Shown here piece after piece: positions 1-6,224 of a stretch of DNA of 6,344 nucleotides; positions within the stretch are counted from its first letter, which is position 1; the number at the start of each line of letters is the position of its first letter. The stretch spans positions 1-6,344 of the forward strand of contig MGON01000049.1 in the NCBI GenBank assembly GCA_001795345.1, given 5' to 3'. The notes under the pieces are model-generated. The model made no database searches and was not told the DNA's origin. It saw only the letters and a list, made by a program, of their open reading frames with translations. A program made the translations under genes and the position numbers. The DNA is from Chloroflexi bacterium RIFCSPLOWO2_02_FULL_71_16. GTDB taxonomy: Bacteria; Chloroflexota; Limnocylindria; P2-11E.

Positions 1-2
1 GA

Positions 3-1508
3 GCCTGTCTCGGCGCGGCGGGCTCCGGCGACACCATCACCTTCGACCCGGCCGTCTTCCCGCCGCGGGCTCCGGCGGCCATCAAGCTGACGACGGGTCT
101 TGCGCCCCTGGACGCGGAACGCGTCACGATCGACGGGAGCAACGCGGGCGTGATCCTCGACGGGAGCGCCACGCCGCCAGGCACGAACGGGCTGGAGCTG
201 CAGGCGGCCCACAGCGTCATCAAGGGTCTGCAGATGGTCAGCTTCCCCGGCATAGGCCTCGCGGCCGGCGGCGAGGGCCACACGATCGGCGGCGACCCGA
301 CGAAGGGCTCCGGACCTCTCGGCGAAGGCAACGTCATCAGCGCCAACGGGAGCCACGGCCTGCTGCTCTCCGGTGAAGGCGGGCACATCGTCGTCGGCAA
401 CCACATCGGCGTGGACGTCACCGGGCAGCGGGCGCGAGGGAATGGAGAGTCGGGCGTGTTCATGGAGTCAGGCGCCAACGTGCTCGGAGGACCCGACCCC
501 GCCGACCGGAACGTGATCGCCGGCAACGGCTGGAGCGAGGTCGACATCGGGCTCGGCTTCGGCTCGGCGTGCTGCAACGTCGTTCAGGGCAACTACATCG
601 GCACCGACTCCTCGGGGGCGAGAGACCTGTTCCGCGGCGGCTACTGGACCGTCGGCATCGAGGGAGGCTCGCCCGGCAACCGGCTCGTGGACAACGTCAT
701 CACCGGCAGGGGCGTCCTCATCTTCGACGAGGGCAGCTCCTACAACGAGGTCGTGGGCAACCACATCGGACGCGACGCCAGCGGCACCGTGCACCTGAGC
801 GACTCTGGAATCTGGGTGAACCAGCCGTTCAACAGGATCGGCGGGCCGACCGAACGGGAGCGCAACGTCATCAGCGGGTTCGTGGGCCTTGCCGCGGGCG
901 CCACGGACAACGTCGTGTCGGGCAACCTGATCGGCACCGATCCCACCGGCTCTCGGCGCGTTGGTTCAGGCTCCATCGAGGTGTACGCGCCGCACAACTT
1001 CGTGGGCGGGGCCACCCGGGCGGAAGGCAACGTCATCGCCGGCCTGTGGGTGAAGCTGCACGCCGGAGCGGACCACAATTTCGTCGCCTCCAACCACGTC
1101 GGGACCGACGCGACAGGGACCGTGGCGCTGCCGATCGAGCGCACGACCCTGTCCGGTGCCGGTCGCAACGCTCTCGTCGACAACGTCCTGGGCGGCGGAG
1201 TGCATCTCGGCGACGGTGCGGACGGCAACGTGCTCCGAGGCAACCGGATCACGGGCGGCAGGGTCGGGGTCGAGATCGCGTCCGGCGAGGGCAACGTCGT
1301 CGCCGGCAACAGCATCGGCGGGAACGCTCGGAACGCCTACGACGGCGGCCGCGGCACGCGCTGGGACGACGGCGCGAGCGGCAACTACTGGGATGACCAC
1401 CGGGGCACCGACGGCAACGGCGACGCGATCTCCGACACGCCATATCCCGTCCGACCGAACGGCGTCGATCGCTTCCCGTTGATGCGCCCGCCCGTGCAGG
1501 CCGAATAG
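3..1508 (+). CDS. Right-handed beta-helix repeat protein, NosD-like C-terminus (5' partial)
   Basis: The reading frame is open from the left edge, and its residues there (SGDTITFDPAVFP, then VTIDGSNAGVILDGS) fit the first turn of secreted beta-helix proteins of the CSLREA/parallel-beta-helix type. The true start is therefore just outside the window, and the GTG at 150 is internal. The body has about six imperfect repeats of roughly 45 residues with the pattern N-x-V-x-GN-x-IGTD-x-TG ... N-x-IGG ... RNVI(S/A)G, which form coils of a beta-solenoid. The end, with WDDGASGNYWDDHRGTD, DGNGDAISDTPY and a final PLM, is the closing motif seen in NosD-like proteins; the D-x-NGD-x-x-SD stretch looks like a calcium loop. 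Such proteins are usually exported and bind or cleave polysaccharide or act at the surface. The signal peptide would lie upstream and is not visible. No catalytic residues can be assigned, so the role is open. Confidence 0.85.
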   Translation, partial: ACLGAAGSGDTITFDPAVFPPRAPAAIKLTTGLAPLDAERVTIDGSNAGVILDGSATPPGTNGLELQAAHSVIKGLQMVSFPGIGLAAGGEGHTIGGDPTKGSGPLGEGNVISANGSHGLLLSGEGGHIVVGNHIGVDVTGQRARGNGESGVFMESGANVLGGPDPADRNVIAGNGWSEVDIGLGFGSACCNVVQGNYIGTDSSGARDLFRGGYWTVGIEGGSPGNRLVDNVITGRGVLIFDEGSSYNEVVGNHIGRDASGTVHLSDSGIWVNQPFNRIGGPTERERNVISGFVGLAAGATDNVVSGNLIGTDPTGSRRVGSGSIEVYAPHNFVGGATRAEGNVIAGLWVKLHAGADHNFVASNHVGTDATGTVALPIERTTLSGAGRNALVDNVLGGGVHLGDGADGNVLRGNRITGGRVGVEIASGEGNVVAGNSIGGNARNAYDGGRGTRWDDGASGNYWDDHRGTDGNGDAISDTPYPVRPNGVDRFPLMRPPVQAE

Positions 1509-1588
1509 CGCCCGAAGCCGACGCGGATCCCGGACCGCCCGGTGACACGCCGAGACGCGATCGCCTCCGCCCGTGTTAGGAAGTAGCC

Positions 1589-2665
1589 GTGCGCGCACTC
1601 GTGCTCGGCGCCGGTCGCATGGGGTCGGCCATCGCCGCCGACCTGGCCGGCCAGGGCTTCGCCGTGACCGTCGCCGATCGGGACGGCGCGCTGGCGCGAG
1701 CGGTCGCCGCGCGGATCCGCGCGCGGAGCCTCGAGCTGGACGCGGCCGCCGAGCCGTCCGAGGCCGAGCGCGCGATGCGCGACACGGACGTCGTCGTGAG
1801 CGCGGTCCCCTACCTCTTGAACGACGCCCTCGCGGAGATGGCCGTCGCGGCACGTACGAGCTTCGTCGACCTCGGCGGCAACGACGCGGTCGTGCGGCGG
1901 GAGCTCGCGCTCGACCGTCGCGCGGCGCGGGCCGGGGTCTGCGTCGTCCCGGACTGCGGGCTCGCGCCGGGCATGGTGAGCCTCCTCGTGGCCCACGCCG
2001 TGAAGGACATCGAGGGCCGAGCAGGACGGGTCGGGTCGGTGCGGATCCGCGTCGGCGGCCTGCCGCGGCGGCCGACCGGGCCGCTGCGCTACCAGCTCGT
2101 CTTCGCCGTCGAGGGCCTCGTGAACGAGTACCGCGGCCGCTGCCTGACGCTGCGCGGCGGGCGGATCGTCCGGCCCTGGGCGCTCGGCGGCCTCGAGCAC
2201 CTCGAGTTCCCGGGCCTGGGCCGCCTCGAGGCGTTCTTCACCTCCGGCGGCGCGTCGACGATGCCCGAGACGTACGAGGGACGGATCGGCGACCTCGACT
2301 ACAAGACGCTGCGCTACCCCGGACACTGCGCGCGCGTGCGCCGCCTGTTCCGCGAGCTCGGCCGCGCGGGCGCGCAGGCCTACTTCGAGCGGACCCTGCC
2401 GCGGAGCGGTCCCGACCTCGTCGCCCTGGAGGTGAGCGTGGACGACCGGATCTGGCGGCTCCTCGACCGGTCGCGGGGCCGGACCACCGCGATGATGCGG
2501 ACGACCGGCTTCCCGGCCGCGGTGATGGCGGGAATGGTCGCGCGCGGCGAGGTGCGCCGGCGCGGTGCGCTCATCCCCGAGCGTGACATCGATCCAGTGC
2601 CCTTCATCGCGGGCCTTCTCGAGCGCGGACTCCGGCTGCGTTATCAGAGGCGATCGGCCGACTAG
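1589..2665 (+). CDS. Saccharopine dehydrogenase-family oxidoreductase, lysine 6-dehydrogenase-like
   Basis: This is a complete 358-residue cytoplasmic enzyme. It opens with a Rossmann dinucleotide site GAGRMG (residues 7-12), and Asp30 at the end of the second strand favours NAD over NADP. Later landmarks are DVVVSAVPY (67-75), SFVDLGGN (91-98), PDCGLAPGM (121-129), VGGLPRRP (155-162), EAFFTSGGASTMPETY (214-229) and YKTLRYPGH (238-246). These match, in order, the lysine 6-dehydrogenase branch of the saccharopine dehydrogenase family, which oxidatively deaminates the side chain of lysine. The substrate here is inferred. The region after residue 250 looks somewhat shorter than I recall for characterised lysine 6-dehydrogenases. 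The GTG start is chosen because AGGAAG (1578-1583) lies five bases ahead and the Rossmann strand begins at once. It follows the beta-helix gene by 80 bases with no obvious terminator between them, but no functional link is apparent. Confidence 0.85.
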   Translation: MRALVLGAGRMGSAIAADLAGQGFAVTVADRDGALARAVAARIRARSLELDAAAEPSEAERAMRDTDVVVSAVPYLLNDALAEMAVAARTSFVDLGGNDAVVRRELALDRRAARAGVCVVPDCGLAPGMVSLLVAHAVKDIEGRAGRVGSVRIRVGGLPRRPTGPLRYQLVFAVEGLVNEYRGRCLTLRGGRIVRPWALGGLEHLEFPGLGRLEAFFTSGGASTMPETYEGRIGDLDYKTLRYPGHCARVRRLFRELGRAGAQAYFERTLPRSGPDLVALEVSVDDRIWRLLDRSRGRTTAMMRTTGFPAAVMAGMVARGEVRRRGALIPERDIDPVPFIAGLLERGLRLRYQRRSAD

Positions 2666-2718
2666 GGACGGATCGACCGCCGACGAGCGGCAGGGCCGTT
2701 CGAAGGTCGGTCCACGCA

Positions 2719-2787
2719 CTAGCTGACCAGCGAGAGCAGAGGCGGGCCCAGGAACACGATCGGCAGCGCCGGCAGCACGCAGAACGT
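2719..2787 (-). repeat. Dispersed repeat R1 (TadC-like C-terminal tail)
   Basis: Read on the minus strand this is TFCVLPALPIVFLGPPLLSL, then VS and TAG. It shares 19 of 20 core residues with R3 and R4; the one change is Leu to Pro at the ninth position, inside the hydrophobic helix. Compared with R4, nine codons differ synonymously and one differs non-synonymously. Homology stops at about 2787-2790. Upstream of that the minus-strand frame stays open but reads unrelated residues and has no convincing start, so R1 looks like a remnant. It begins 53 bases after the dehydrogenase stop codon and lies upstream of the alpha/beta hydrolase. Confidence 0.85.
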
Positions 2788-2858
2788 GGGCCGCTGGGGC
2801 CGTTCAGCACTTTCGACCGGAGCGTACGTTCGAGAGTGTCCTACGCGACGCTCGATCC

Positions 2859-2864
2859 AGGAGG
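2859..2864 (+). promoter_or_regulatory. Strong ribosome binding site deciding the GTG start of the alpha/beta hydrolase
   Basis: A perfect AGGAGG lies six bases before the GTG at 2871 and fixes that start. It sits in the short leader between R1 and the gene, so the hydrolase carries its own translation signal. No clear -35/-10 pair is recognisable in the leader. Confidence 0.8.
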
Positions 2865-2870
2865 ACGCTC

Positions 2871-3725
2871 GTGCCACCGCCCGACTTCCGGGGTGCGGAG
2901 ATCCGACCCGGCGCAGTGTCGATCACGAGCCATGGGTCGCTCATGCGAGCCCGGGTGTTCGCGGCTGAGCAGGACGGACCGCGCCCCGCTTTGCTGCTCA
3001 TGCCCGGGTGGCCCGGGAGCACCGATGATGTCCTGGGCCTTGGCGCTGCCCTCAGCGTCGCTGGGATCACGGTGCTCACCGTCACGCAGCGCGGCATGCA
3101 CGAGAGCGAGGGCACGACCACGTTCGCCAACACGCTCGACGACATCGGATCCGCGCTCGACTGGTTCCGATCTCCTGATGTCGTGCGCCGCTATCGCCTC
3201 GACGTGTCGCGGGTGGCGCTCGGTGGTCACAGCCACGGAGGCGGCATGGCCCTGGCCCACGCCGCGCGCGACCCGCAGGTGCACCGTGTGATCGCGATCG
3301 CAGCCACGGACTACGCAGAGCTCACGCGCGCGCGACATCGCGATACGACGTTCGCCGCATTGCTTGACAACGTGCTGCGGTCGACTCAGGCACCCGCGGG
3401 TCCCGTTCGCTTCGACATCGAGGCCTGCTATCGGGAGCTGGCGGAGGGCCAGGCGACGTTCGGACTCCGCGAGAACGCGGCTCGCCTTGCCGATCGTTCG
3501 ATCCTCCTTGTCGGTGGGTGGGAGGACGTCAACACCCCGATCGAGCAGCATCTGCTGCCGTTCTACCGCGCACTGCGGAGAGCAGGTGCGAGCGACGTGA
3601 CGTTCTTCGTGCACCACGACGATCACGGCTTCGGACGGGTGCGCGACCGGTTGGCGTCCGATCTCACGGCATGGATCGCCGGTGACCGACGCCGATACGG
3701 TGTTGGCTCAGCTGAGGAGCGATAG
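2871..3725 (+). CDS. Alpha/beta hydrolase of the dienelactone hydrolase/prolyl oligopeptidase-like type
   Basis: This is a 284-residue soluble hydrolase with no signal peptide. The first strands lead to LLLMPGWPGS (41-50), whose glycine-rich turn forms the oxyanion side of the active site. The nucleophile elbow is GGHSHGG (118-124) with Ser121. The acid is Asp219 in GGWEDVNTP, and the histidine is His252 in HHDDHGFG, so the catalytic triad is complete and in the expected order. The length suits single-domain esterases or peptidases of the S9-like clan, but the substrate cannot be read from the sequence. The gene lies alone between R1 and R2 with its own ribosome site. Its last residues SAEER and the stop codon fall inside R2, antisense to the repeat's LSLLS-stop, so the original C-terminus was probably replaced by the repeat. 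The catalytic core is intact and the enzyme is probably functional. Confidence 0.87.
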   Translation: MPPPDFRGAEIRPGAVSITSHGSLMRARVFAAEQDGPRPALLLMPGWPGSTDDVLGLGAALSVAGITVLTVTQRGMHESEGTTTFANTLDDIGSALDWFRSPDVVRRYRLDVSRVALGGHSHGGGMALAHAARDPQVHRVIAIAATDYAELTRARHRDTTFAALLDNVLRSTQAPAGPVRFDIEACYRELAEGQATFGLRENAARLADRSILLVGGWEDVNTPIEQHLLPFYRALRRAGASDVTFFVHHDDHGFGRVRDRLASDLTAWIAGDRRRYGVGSAEER

Positions 3726-3752
3726 CAGCGGCGGGCCGAGGAACACGATCAA
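3708..3752 (-). repeat. Dispersed repeat R2 (shortest copy)
   Basis: The minus strand reads LIVFLGPPLLSL, then LS and TGA. Against R4 the 12 shared codons encode identical residues and differ synonymously at six. R2 lacks the FCVLPAL part because the repeat is joined at about 3750 to a cyclase gene fragment. Its 3' end overlaps the last 18 bases of the alpha/beta hydrolase. Both edges are therefore fused to neighbouring genes. Confidence 0.8.
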
Positions 3753-4141
3753 CGACCCCGCGCCTGTCGACGATCACGCCCTTCGCGCGGTGCGGATGGC
3801 GATCGCGATCCGCGACCGCATGGAAGCGCAGATCACGGCATGACGGAAGCGCGGTCACGAGCTCGGGTTTGGCTGCGGGATAGCGACGGGCTACGCGACG
3901 CTCGGCCGCATCGGCTTCGAGGGCCGCTACGACTACGGCGCCATCGGCCCGGTGACCAACCTCGCGGCACGCCTCGGAAGCGAAGGCCAAGGCCGGTCAG
4001 GTCCTGGTGAGCCAGCGCGCCTTCGGACAGATCGAGGAGCGCATCGACGCGGAGCCGATCGGCGAGCTCAGCGTGAAGGGCTATAGCCGTCTGCAGGTCG
4101 CGTACAACGTCCTCCGTCTCAAGGAGTCCGTCCCCGCGTAG
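3751..4141 (+). pseudogene. Class III adenylate/guanylate cyclase fragment, C-terminal half of the catalytic domain
   Basis: The conceptual protein starts at NDPAP, the middle of the cyclase homology domain. It continues through ALRAVRMAIAIRDRMEA, RGHELGFGCGIATGYATLG, FEGRYDYGAIGPVTNLAARL and AEPIGELSVKGYSRLQVAYNVL. VTNLAARL holds the conserved Asn and Arg that stabilise the transition state. Three lesions make it non-functional. The 5' half, including the first metal-binding aspartate and any sensor domains, is missing where R2 abuts. TGA at 3841-3843 replaces what is normally a Trp before RKRGHE. One extra base near 3982-3988 shifts the frame from LAARLGSEG to KAGQVLVSQRAF. The reading then ends at TAG 4139-4141. 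Residue identity is still high, so decay is fairly recent. The 3' end overlaps the opposite-strand ORF6N gene by 23 bases. Confidence 0.87.
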
Positions 4142-4736
4142 CAACGTCGCTGCCGCGCGCGGACGGTATTGAGCCGGGTGATGGCGGTCGGAAGCCGAGC
4201 GGGCGCGACAGTGTTCGCGGTGGCTGCTCCAACGCGTCGAGTGCCTGGAGGATGTGCGAAAGGAGCTCGTCATGACCCTCGACGCGCCCGGCGAGCTCCT
4301 CGAGGCGTTGACGCAGCTCGGCGTACTGCCCCTGTGCACGCCGCAGTTGCACGAAGGCCCGCATGATCAGCACGTTCACGGCGACCGCTCGCGGGCCGCG
4401 TAGGACGCTCGACAGCATTGCGACACCTTCTTCGGTGAACGCACGCGGGGTCGAGCGTCGCCGACCACCGCTTCCGCCATTTGAAATCACAGTTTGTGAT
4501 TTCAAAGCATCGGCCTCTTCAGGGCTAAGGCGGAAGGCGAAGTCACTAGGGAACCGCGCAACGTTGCGCGCGACTGACTGATTGAGCGCGCCGGTGGTGA
4601 CCCCGTAGAGCGCCGCCAGATCGTCATCCAGCATCACGCGCTCGCCACGCAGGACATGGATCCGCTGCGCGATATCCTCAGCGTGTTCGACAGGATCAGG
4701 GAGTTGAAGGCCTTCAACGGATCTGCGCTTGCTCAC
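4119..4736 (-). CDS. ORF6N-domain (KilA-N-associated) DNA-binding protein
   Basis: This is a 205-residue protein. The ORF6N domain runs from about residue 22 to 131, with RIHVLRGERVMLDDDLAALYGV (25-46), NQSVARNVARFPSDFAFRL (52-70), AFTEEGVAML (99-108) and an IMRAFVQLR end (124-132). A helical, probably coiled-coil stretch follows (about 133-170), then the family's usual RPLGFRPP ending. ORF6N domains are known from phage and plasmid-like elements and are thought to bind DNA; the target is unknown. The last 20 or so residues are low-complexity and run antisense to the cyclase pseudogene, so the C-terminus may have been altered by the junction. GTG 4736 is chosen as the start; it directly follows the stop codon of R3 and has no good ribosome site, so translational coupling to the R3 peptide is possible. 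It is the only mobile-element-type protein in the window. Confidence 0.85.
   Translation of the reverse strand: MSKRRSVEGLQLPDPVEHAEDIAQRIHVLRGERVMLDDDLAALYGVTTGALNQSVARNVARFPSDFAFRLSPEEADALKSQTVISNGGSGGRRRSTPRAFTEEGVAMLSSVLRGPRAVAVNVLIMRAFVQLRRAQGQYAELRQRLEELAGRVEGHDELLSHILQALDALEQPPRTLSRPLGFRPPSPGSIPSARGSDVATRGRTP
4480..4506. repeat. Perfect 12-bp inverted repeat with 3-base loop inside the ORF6N gene
   Basis: TTTGAAATCACA and TGTGATTTCAAA flank GTT with no mismatch. The element covers codons 78-86 (LKSQTVISN) of the minus-strand gene. Seven of those nine codons end in A or T, whereas the rest of the gene prefers G/C endings. It could be an operator or an RNA hairpin; no terminator U-tract follows. 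Confidence 0.75.
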
Positions 4737-4832
4737 CTACTTGCCCAGCGACAGCAACGGCGGGCCGAGGAAGACGATCAGGAGCGCCGGCAGCACGCAG
4801 AAGGTGAGCAGCAACTGAACGATTTCGGTGGT
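4737..4832 (-). repeat. Dispersed repeat R3 (long copy)
   Basis: The core TFCVLPALLIVFLGPPLLSL is identical in all 20 residues to R4, while 12 of the 20 codons differ and every difference is synonymous. Homology with R4 continues upstream through T/S-T-E-I/F-V-Q-L/F (to about 4832) and then ends. The stop codon TAG (4737-4739) is immediately followed by the GTG of the ORF6N gene. Confidence 0.85.
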
Positions 4833-4841
4833 CCTACTCAC
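4737..4841 (-). CDS. Possible 34-residue hydrophobic membrane peptide made from R3
   Basis: From GTG 4841 the frame reads MSRTTEIVQ, then a membrane-spanning segment LLLTFCVLPALLIVFLGPP, then LLSLGK and TAG. An in-frame TAA lies three codons upstream of the GTG, so this copy cannot be part of a longer protein. The segment is long and hydrophobic enough for one transmembrane helix, and it resembles the last helix of TadC/type II secretion F-domain proteins. No clear Shine-Dalgarno sequence precedes the GTG. It could be a free-standing small protein that couples translation to the adjacent ORF6N gene, or simply the stranded 3' end of a former larger gene. I favour the remnant but cannot exclude expression. 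Confidence 0.3.
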   Translation of the reverse strand: MSRTTEIVQLLLTFCVLPALLIVFLGPPLLSLGK

Positions 4842-5058
4842 TGAGCGTTAGCTGCGCCCCATGCGGGGGCGGGAGTGTGCCGTGCTGGTCAGTTGATCCG
4901 TCCGGGACGGGAATCTCGGGAGCGGCGCCGGGATGCGACGATCACGGCATTCCCACCGCCGGACCACGTCACATCGGTTCGGCGTAGGCGACGAGGCGGT
5001 CCCCCCTGTACTGTACCCCAACCCGCACGGCGATCTAAGCCACGGCGACGTCGCTCTG

Positions 5059-5072
5059 GTCACGTTTGTGAC
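5059..5072. promoter_or_regulatory. Short palindrome upstream of the iminopeptidase gene, possible operator
   Basis: GTCAC-GTTT-GTGAC lies 21 bases ahead of the ATG. Five-base arms with a four-base spacer could bind a dimeric regulator, but arms this short also arise by chance. It is the clearest symmetric site in the 251-base gap between R3 and the gene. I see no ORF of convincing quality and no clear promoter hexamers in the rest of that gap. Confidence 0.25.
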
Positions 5073-5080
5073 GGTGTCTG

Positions 5081-5086
5081 GGAGGG
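5081..5086 (+). promoter_or_regulatory. Ribosome binding site for the iminopeptidase-family gene
   Basis: GGAGGG is placed six bases before ATG 5093 and supports that start. Confidence 0.7.
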
Positions 5087-5092
5087 CGGTGC

Positions 5093-6088
5093 ATGACGAC
5101 CGGCTCGCACCACGACCCATCGGGAGCAGTGCTCGTGCGCAGCTACTTCGACGTAGTGGGGAGAGATGACGTCCTCAGTGGCGGGGTGAGGCTGATCCCG
5201 ATCGTCACGCCGTACGGATCGTTCCGGGTCTGGACGAAGCGCGTCGGGAACAGCCCGACCGCGAGGATCCTCCTTCTCCACGGCGGTCCCGGCGTGACGC
5301 ACGAGTACTTCGAGGCGTTCGATAGCTACTTCCCCGCCGCGGGGATCGAGTACTACTACTACGACCAGCTCGGGTCCGCATTCAGCGATCAGCCGGACAT
5401 CGACGATCTCTGGGATCTTCCACGGTTCGTCGACGAGGTCGAGCAGGTTCGCCAGGCGCTCGGCCTCCGGCGCGAGAACTTCTACCTGCTGGGCCACTCC
5501 TGGGGCGGGGTCCTCGCGATGGAGTACGCACTCAGGCACCAGGAGCATCTCAAGGGACTGATCGTCTCGAACATGAGGTCGAGCGTCCCGGCGTACAACG
5601 AGTACGCCCGGACCGCGATCATGCCGACGATGGATCCAGCCGCCCTTGCCGAGATCCAGCGGATCGAGTCAGAGGGGACGACGGACGATCCGAGGTACAT
5701 GGAACTGCTGATCCCACATCACTACGAGCAGCACGTGCTGCGCATGCCGCAAGCGGAGTGGCCCGACCCCGTGCAGCGGGCCTTTAAGCGTCTCAACCCC
5801 AAGGTGTACGTGCCGATGCAGGGCCCGAGCGAACTCGGGGCGAGCGGCAAGCTCGTGGACTGGGACCGCAGTGCCGAGCTCGGGCGGATCGCGGTCCCAA
5901 CACTGGTGATTGGCGCGCGCCACGACACGATGGACCCAGCGCACATGGAGTGGATGTCGCGCCAGTTCAAGAGGGGTCGATACCTCCACTGCCCGAACGG
6001 CAGCCATCTGGCCATGTACGACGATCAGCCGACCTATGTCGCCGGCGTCACGGGGTTCATCGCTGACGTTGAGCGAGGTCTTGTCTAG
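5093..6088 (+). CDS. pip: Proline iminopeptidase-family alpha/beta hydrolase (peptidase S33)
   Basis: This is a complete 331-residue protein. Members of this family remove N-terminal proline, or other residues, from peptides in the cytoplasm. Landmarks are IPIVTPYGSFRVWTKRVGN (35-53), the oxyanion-side motif HGGPG (63-67), DQLGSAFSDQ (91-100), and the nucleophile elbow GHSWGG (134-139) with Ser136. A lid region follows (about 160-260, including RYMELLIPHHYEQH and PMQGPSELGASGKL). The acid is Asp278 in IGARHDTMDP, and the histidine is His305 in CPNGSHLAM. The triad is complete and the length is normal. No signal peptide or membrane segment is seen. The first 30 residues are less conserved in the family, but the ribosome site supports ATG 5093. 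The gene is the only cargo between R3 and R4, and its GC looks clearly lower than that of the left-hand genes. Strict prolyl specificity is inferred; a related aminopeptidase or esterase activity is possible. Confidence 0.9.
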   Translation: MTTGSHHDPSGAVLVRSYFDVVGRDDVLSGGVRLIPIVTPYGSFRVWTKRVGNSPTARILLLHGGPGVTHEYFEAFDSYFPAAGIEYYYYDQLGSAFSDQPDIDDLWDLPRFVDEVEQVRQALGLRRENFYLLGHSWGGVLAMEYALRHQEHLKGLIVSNMRSSVPAYNEYARTAIMPTMDPAALAEIQRIESEGTTDDPRYMELLIPHHYEQHVLRMPQAEWPDPVQRAFKRLNPKVYVPMQGPSELGASGKLVDWDRSAELGRIAVPTLVIGARHDTMDPAHMEWMSRQFKRGRYLHCPNGSHLAMYDDQPTYVAGVTGFIADVERGLV

Positions 6089-6224
6089 CGACACCTCGCG
6101 AAGCGCGGCGCCGCGAACATCGTGGTCGATGGGGTCCGGGCGAGACGTTCGGCCATCCGCAGTGAAGGCTTTCCGCGAGAGACCATGCCACGTCGATGGA
6201 TGATGGGCTCCTCGCCATCCGGAT

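Noticed and set aside
150..152. GTG as the start of the beta-helix gene
   Set aside because: The same frame is open to the left edge and reads typical beta-helix N-terminal sequence before it.
569..1396. Plus-strand frame of 275 codons inside the beta-helix gene
   Set aside because: It is an arginine-rich frame shadow of the repeat protein with no domain-like sequence.
1385..2719. Long open frame on the minus strand (444 codons) across the dehydrogenase gene
   Set aside because: It is antisense to a clear saccharopine-dehydrogenase-family gene, is Arg/Ala/Pro/Asp-rich without motifs, and is the usual result of high GC at third positions.
2836..3626. Frames on both strands overlapping the alpha/beta hydrolase
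   Set aside because: The hydrolase has a full catalytic triad and a perfect ribosome site; the alternatives have neither.
3751..4141. Programmed readthrough or frameshift in the cyclase
   Set aside because: There is no slippery heptamer or recoding structure at the lesions, and half of the catalytic domain is missing anyway.
5060..5548. Minus-strand frame over the start of the iminopeptidase gene
   Set aside because: It is antisense to the conserved HGGPG and GHSWGG region, and its composition is that of a shadow.
6104..6115. Perfect 12-base palindrome CGCGGCGCCGCG after the iminopeptidase gene
   Set aside because: It is pure G/C in GC-rich DNA, has no T-tract for a terminator, and is likely to occur by chance.
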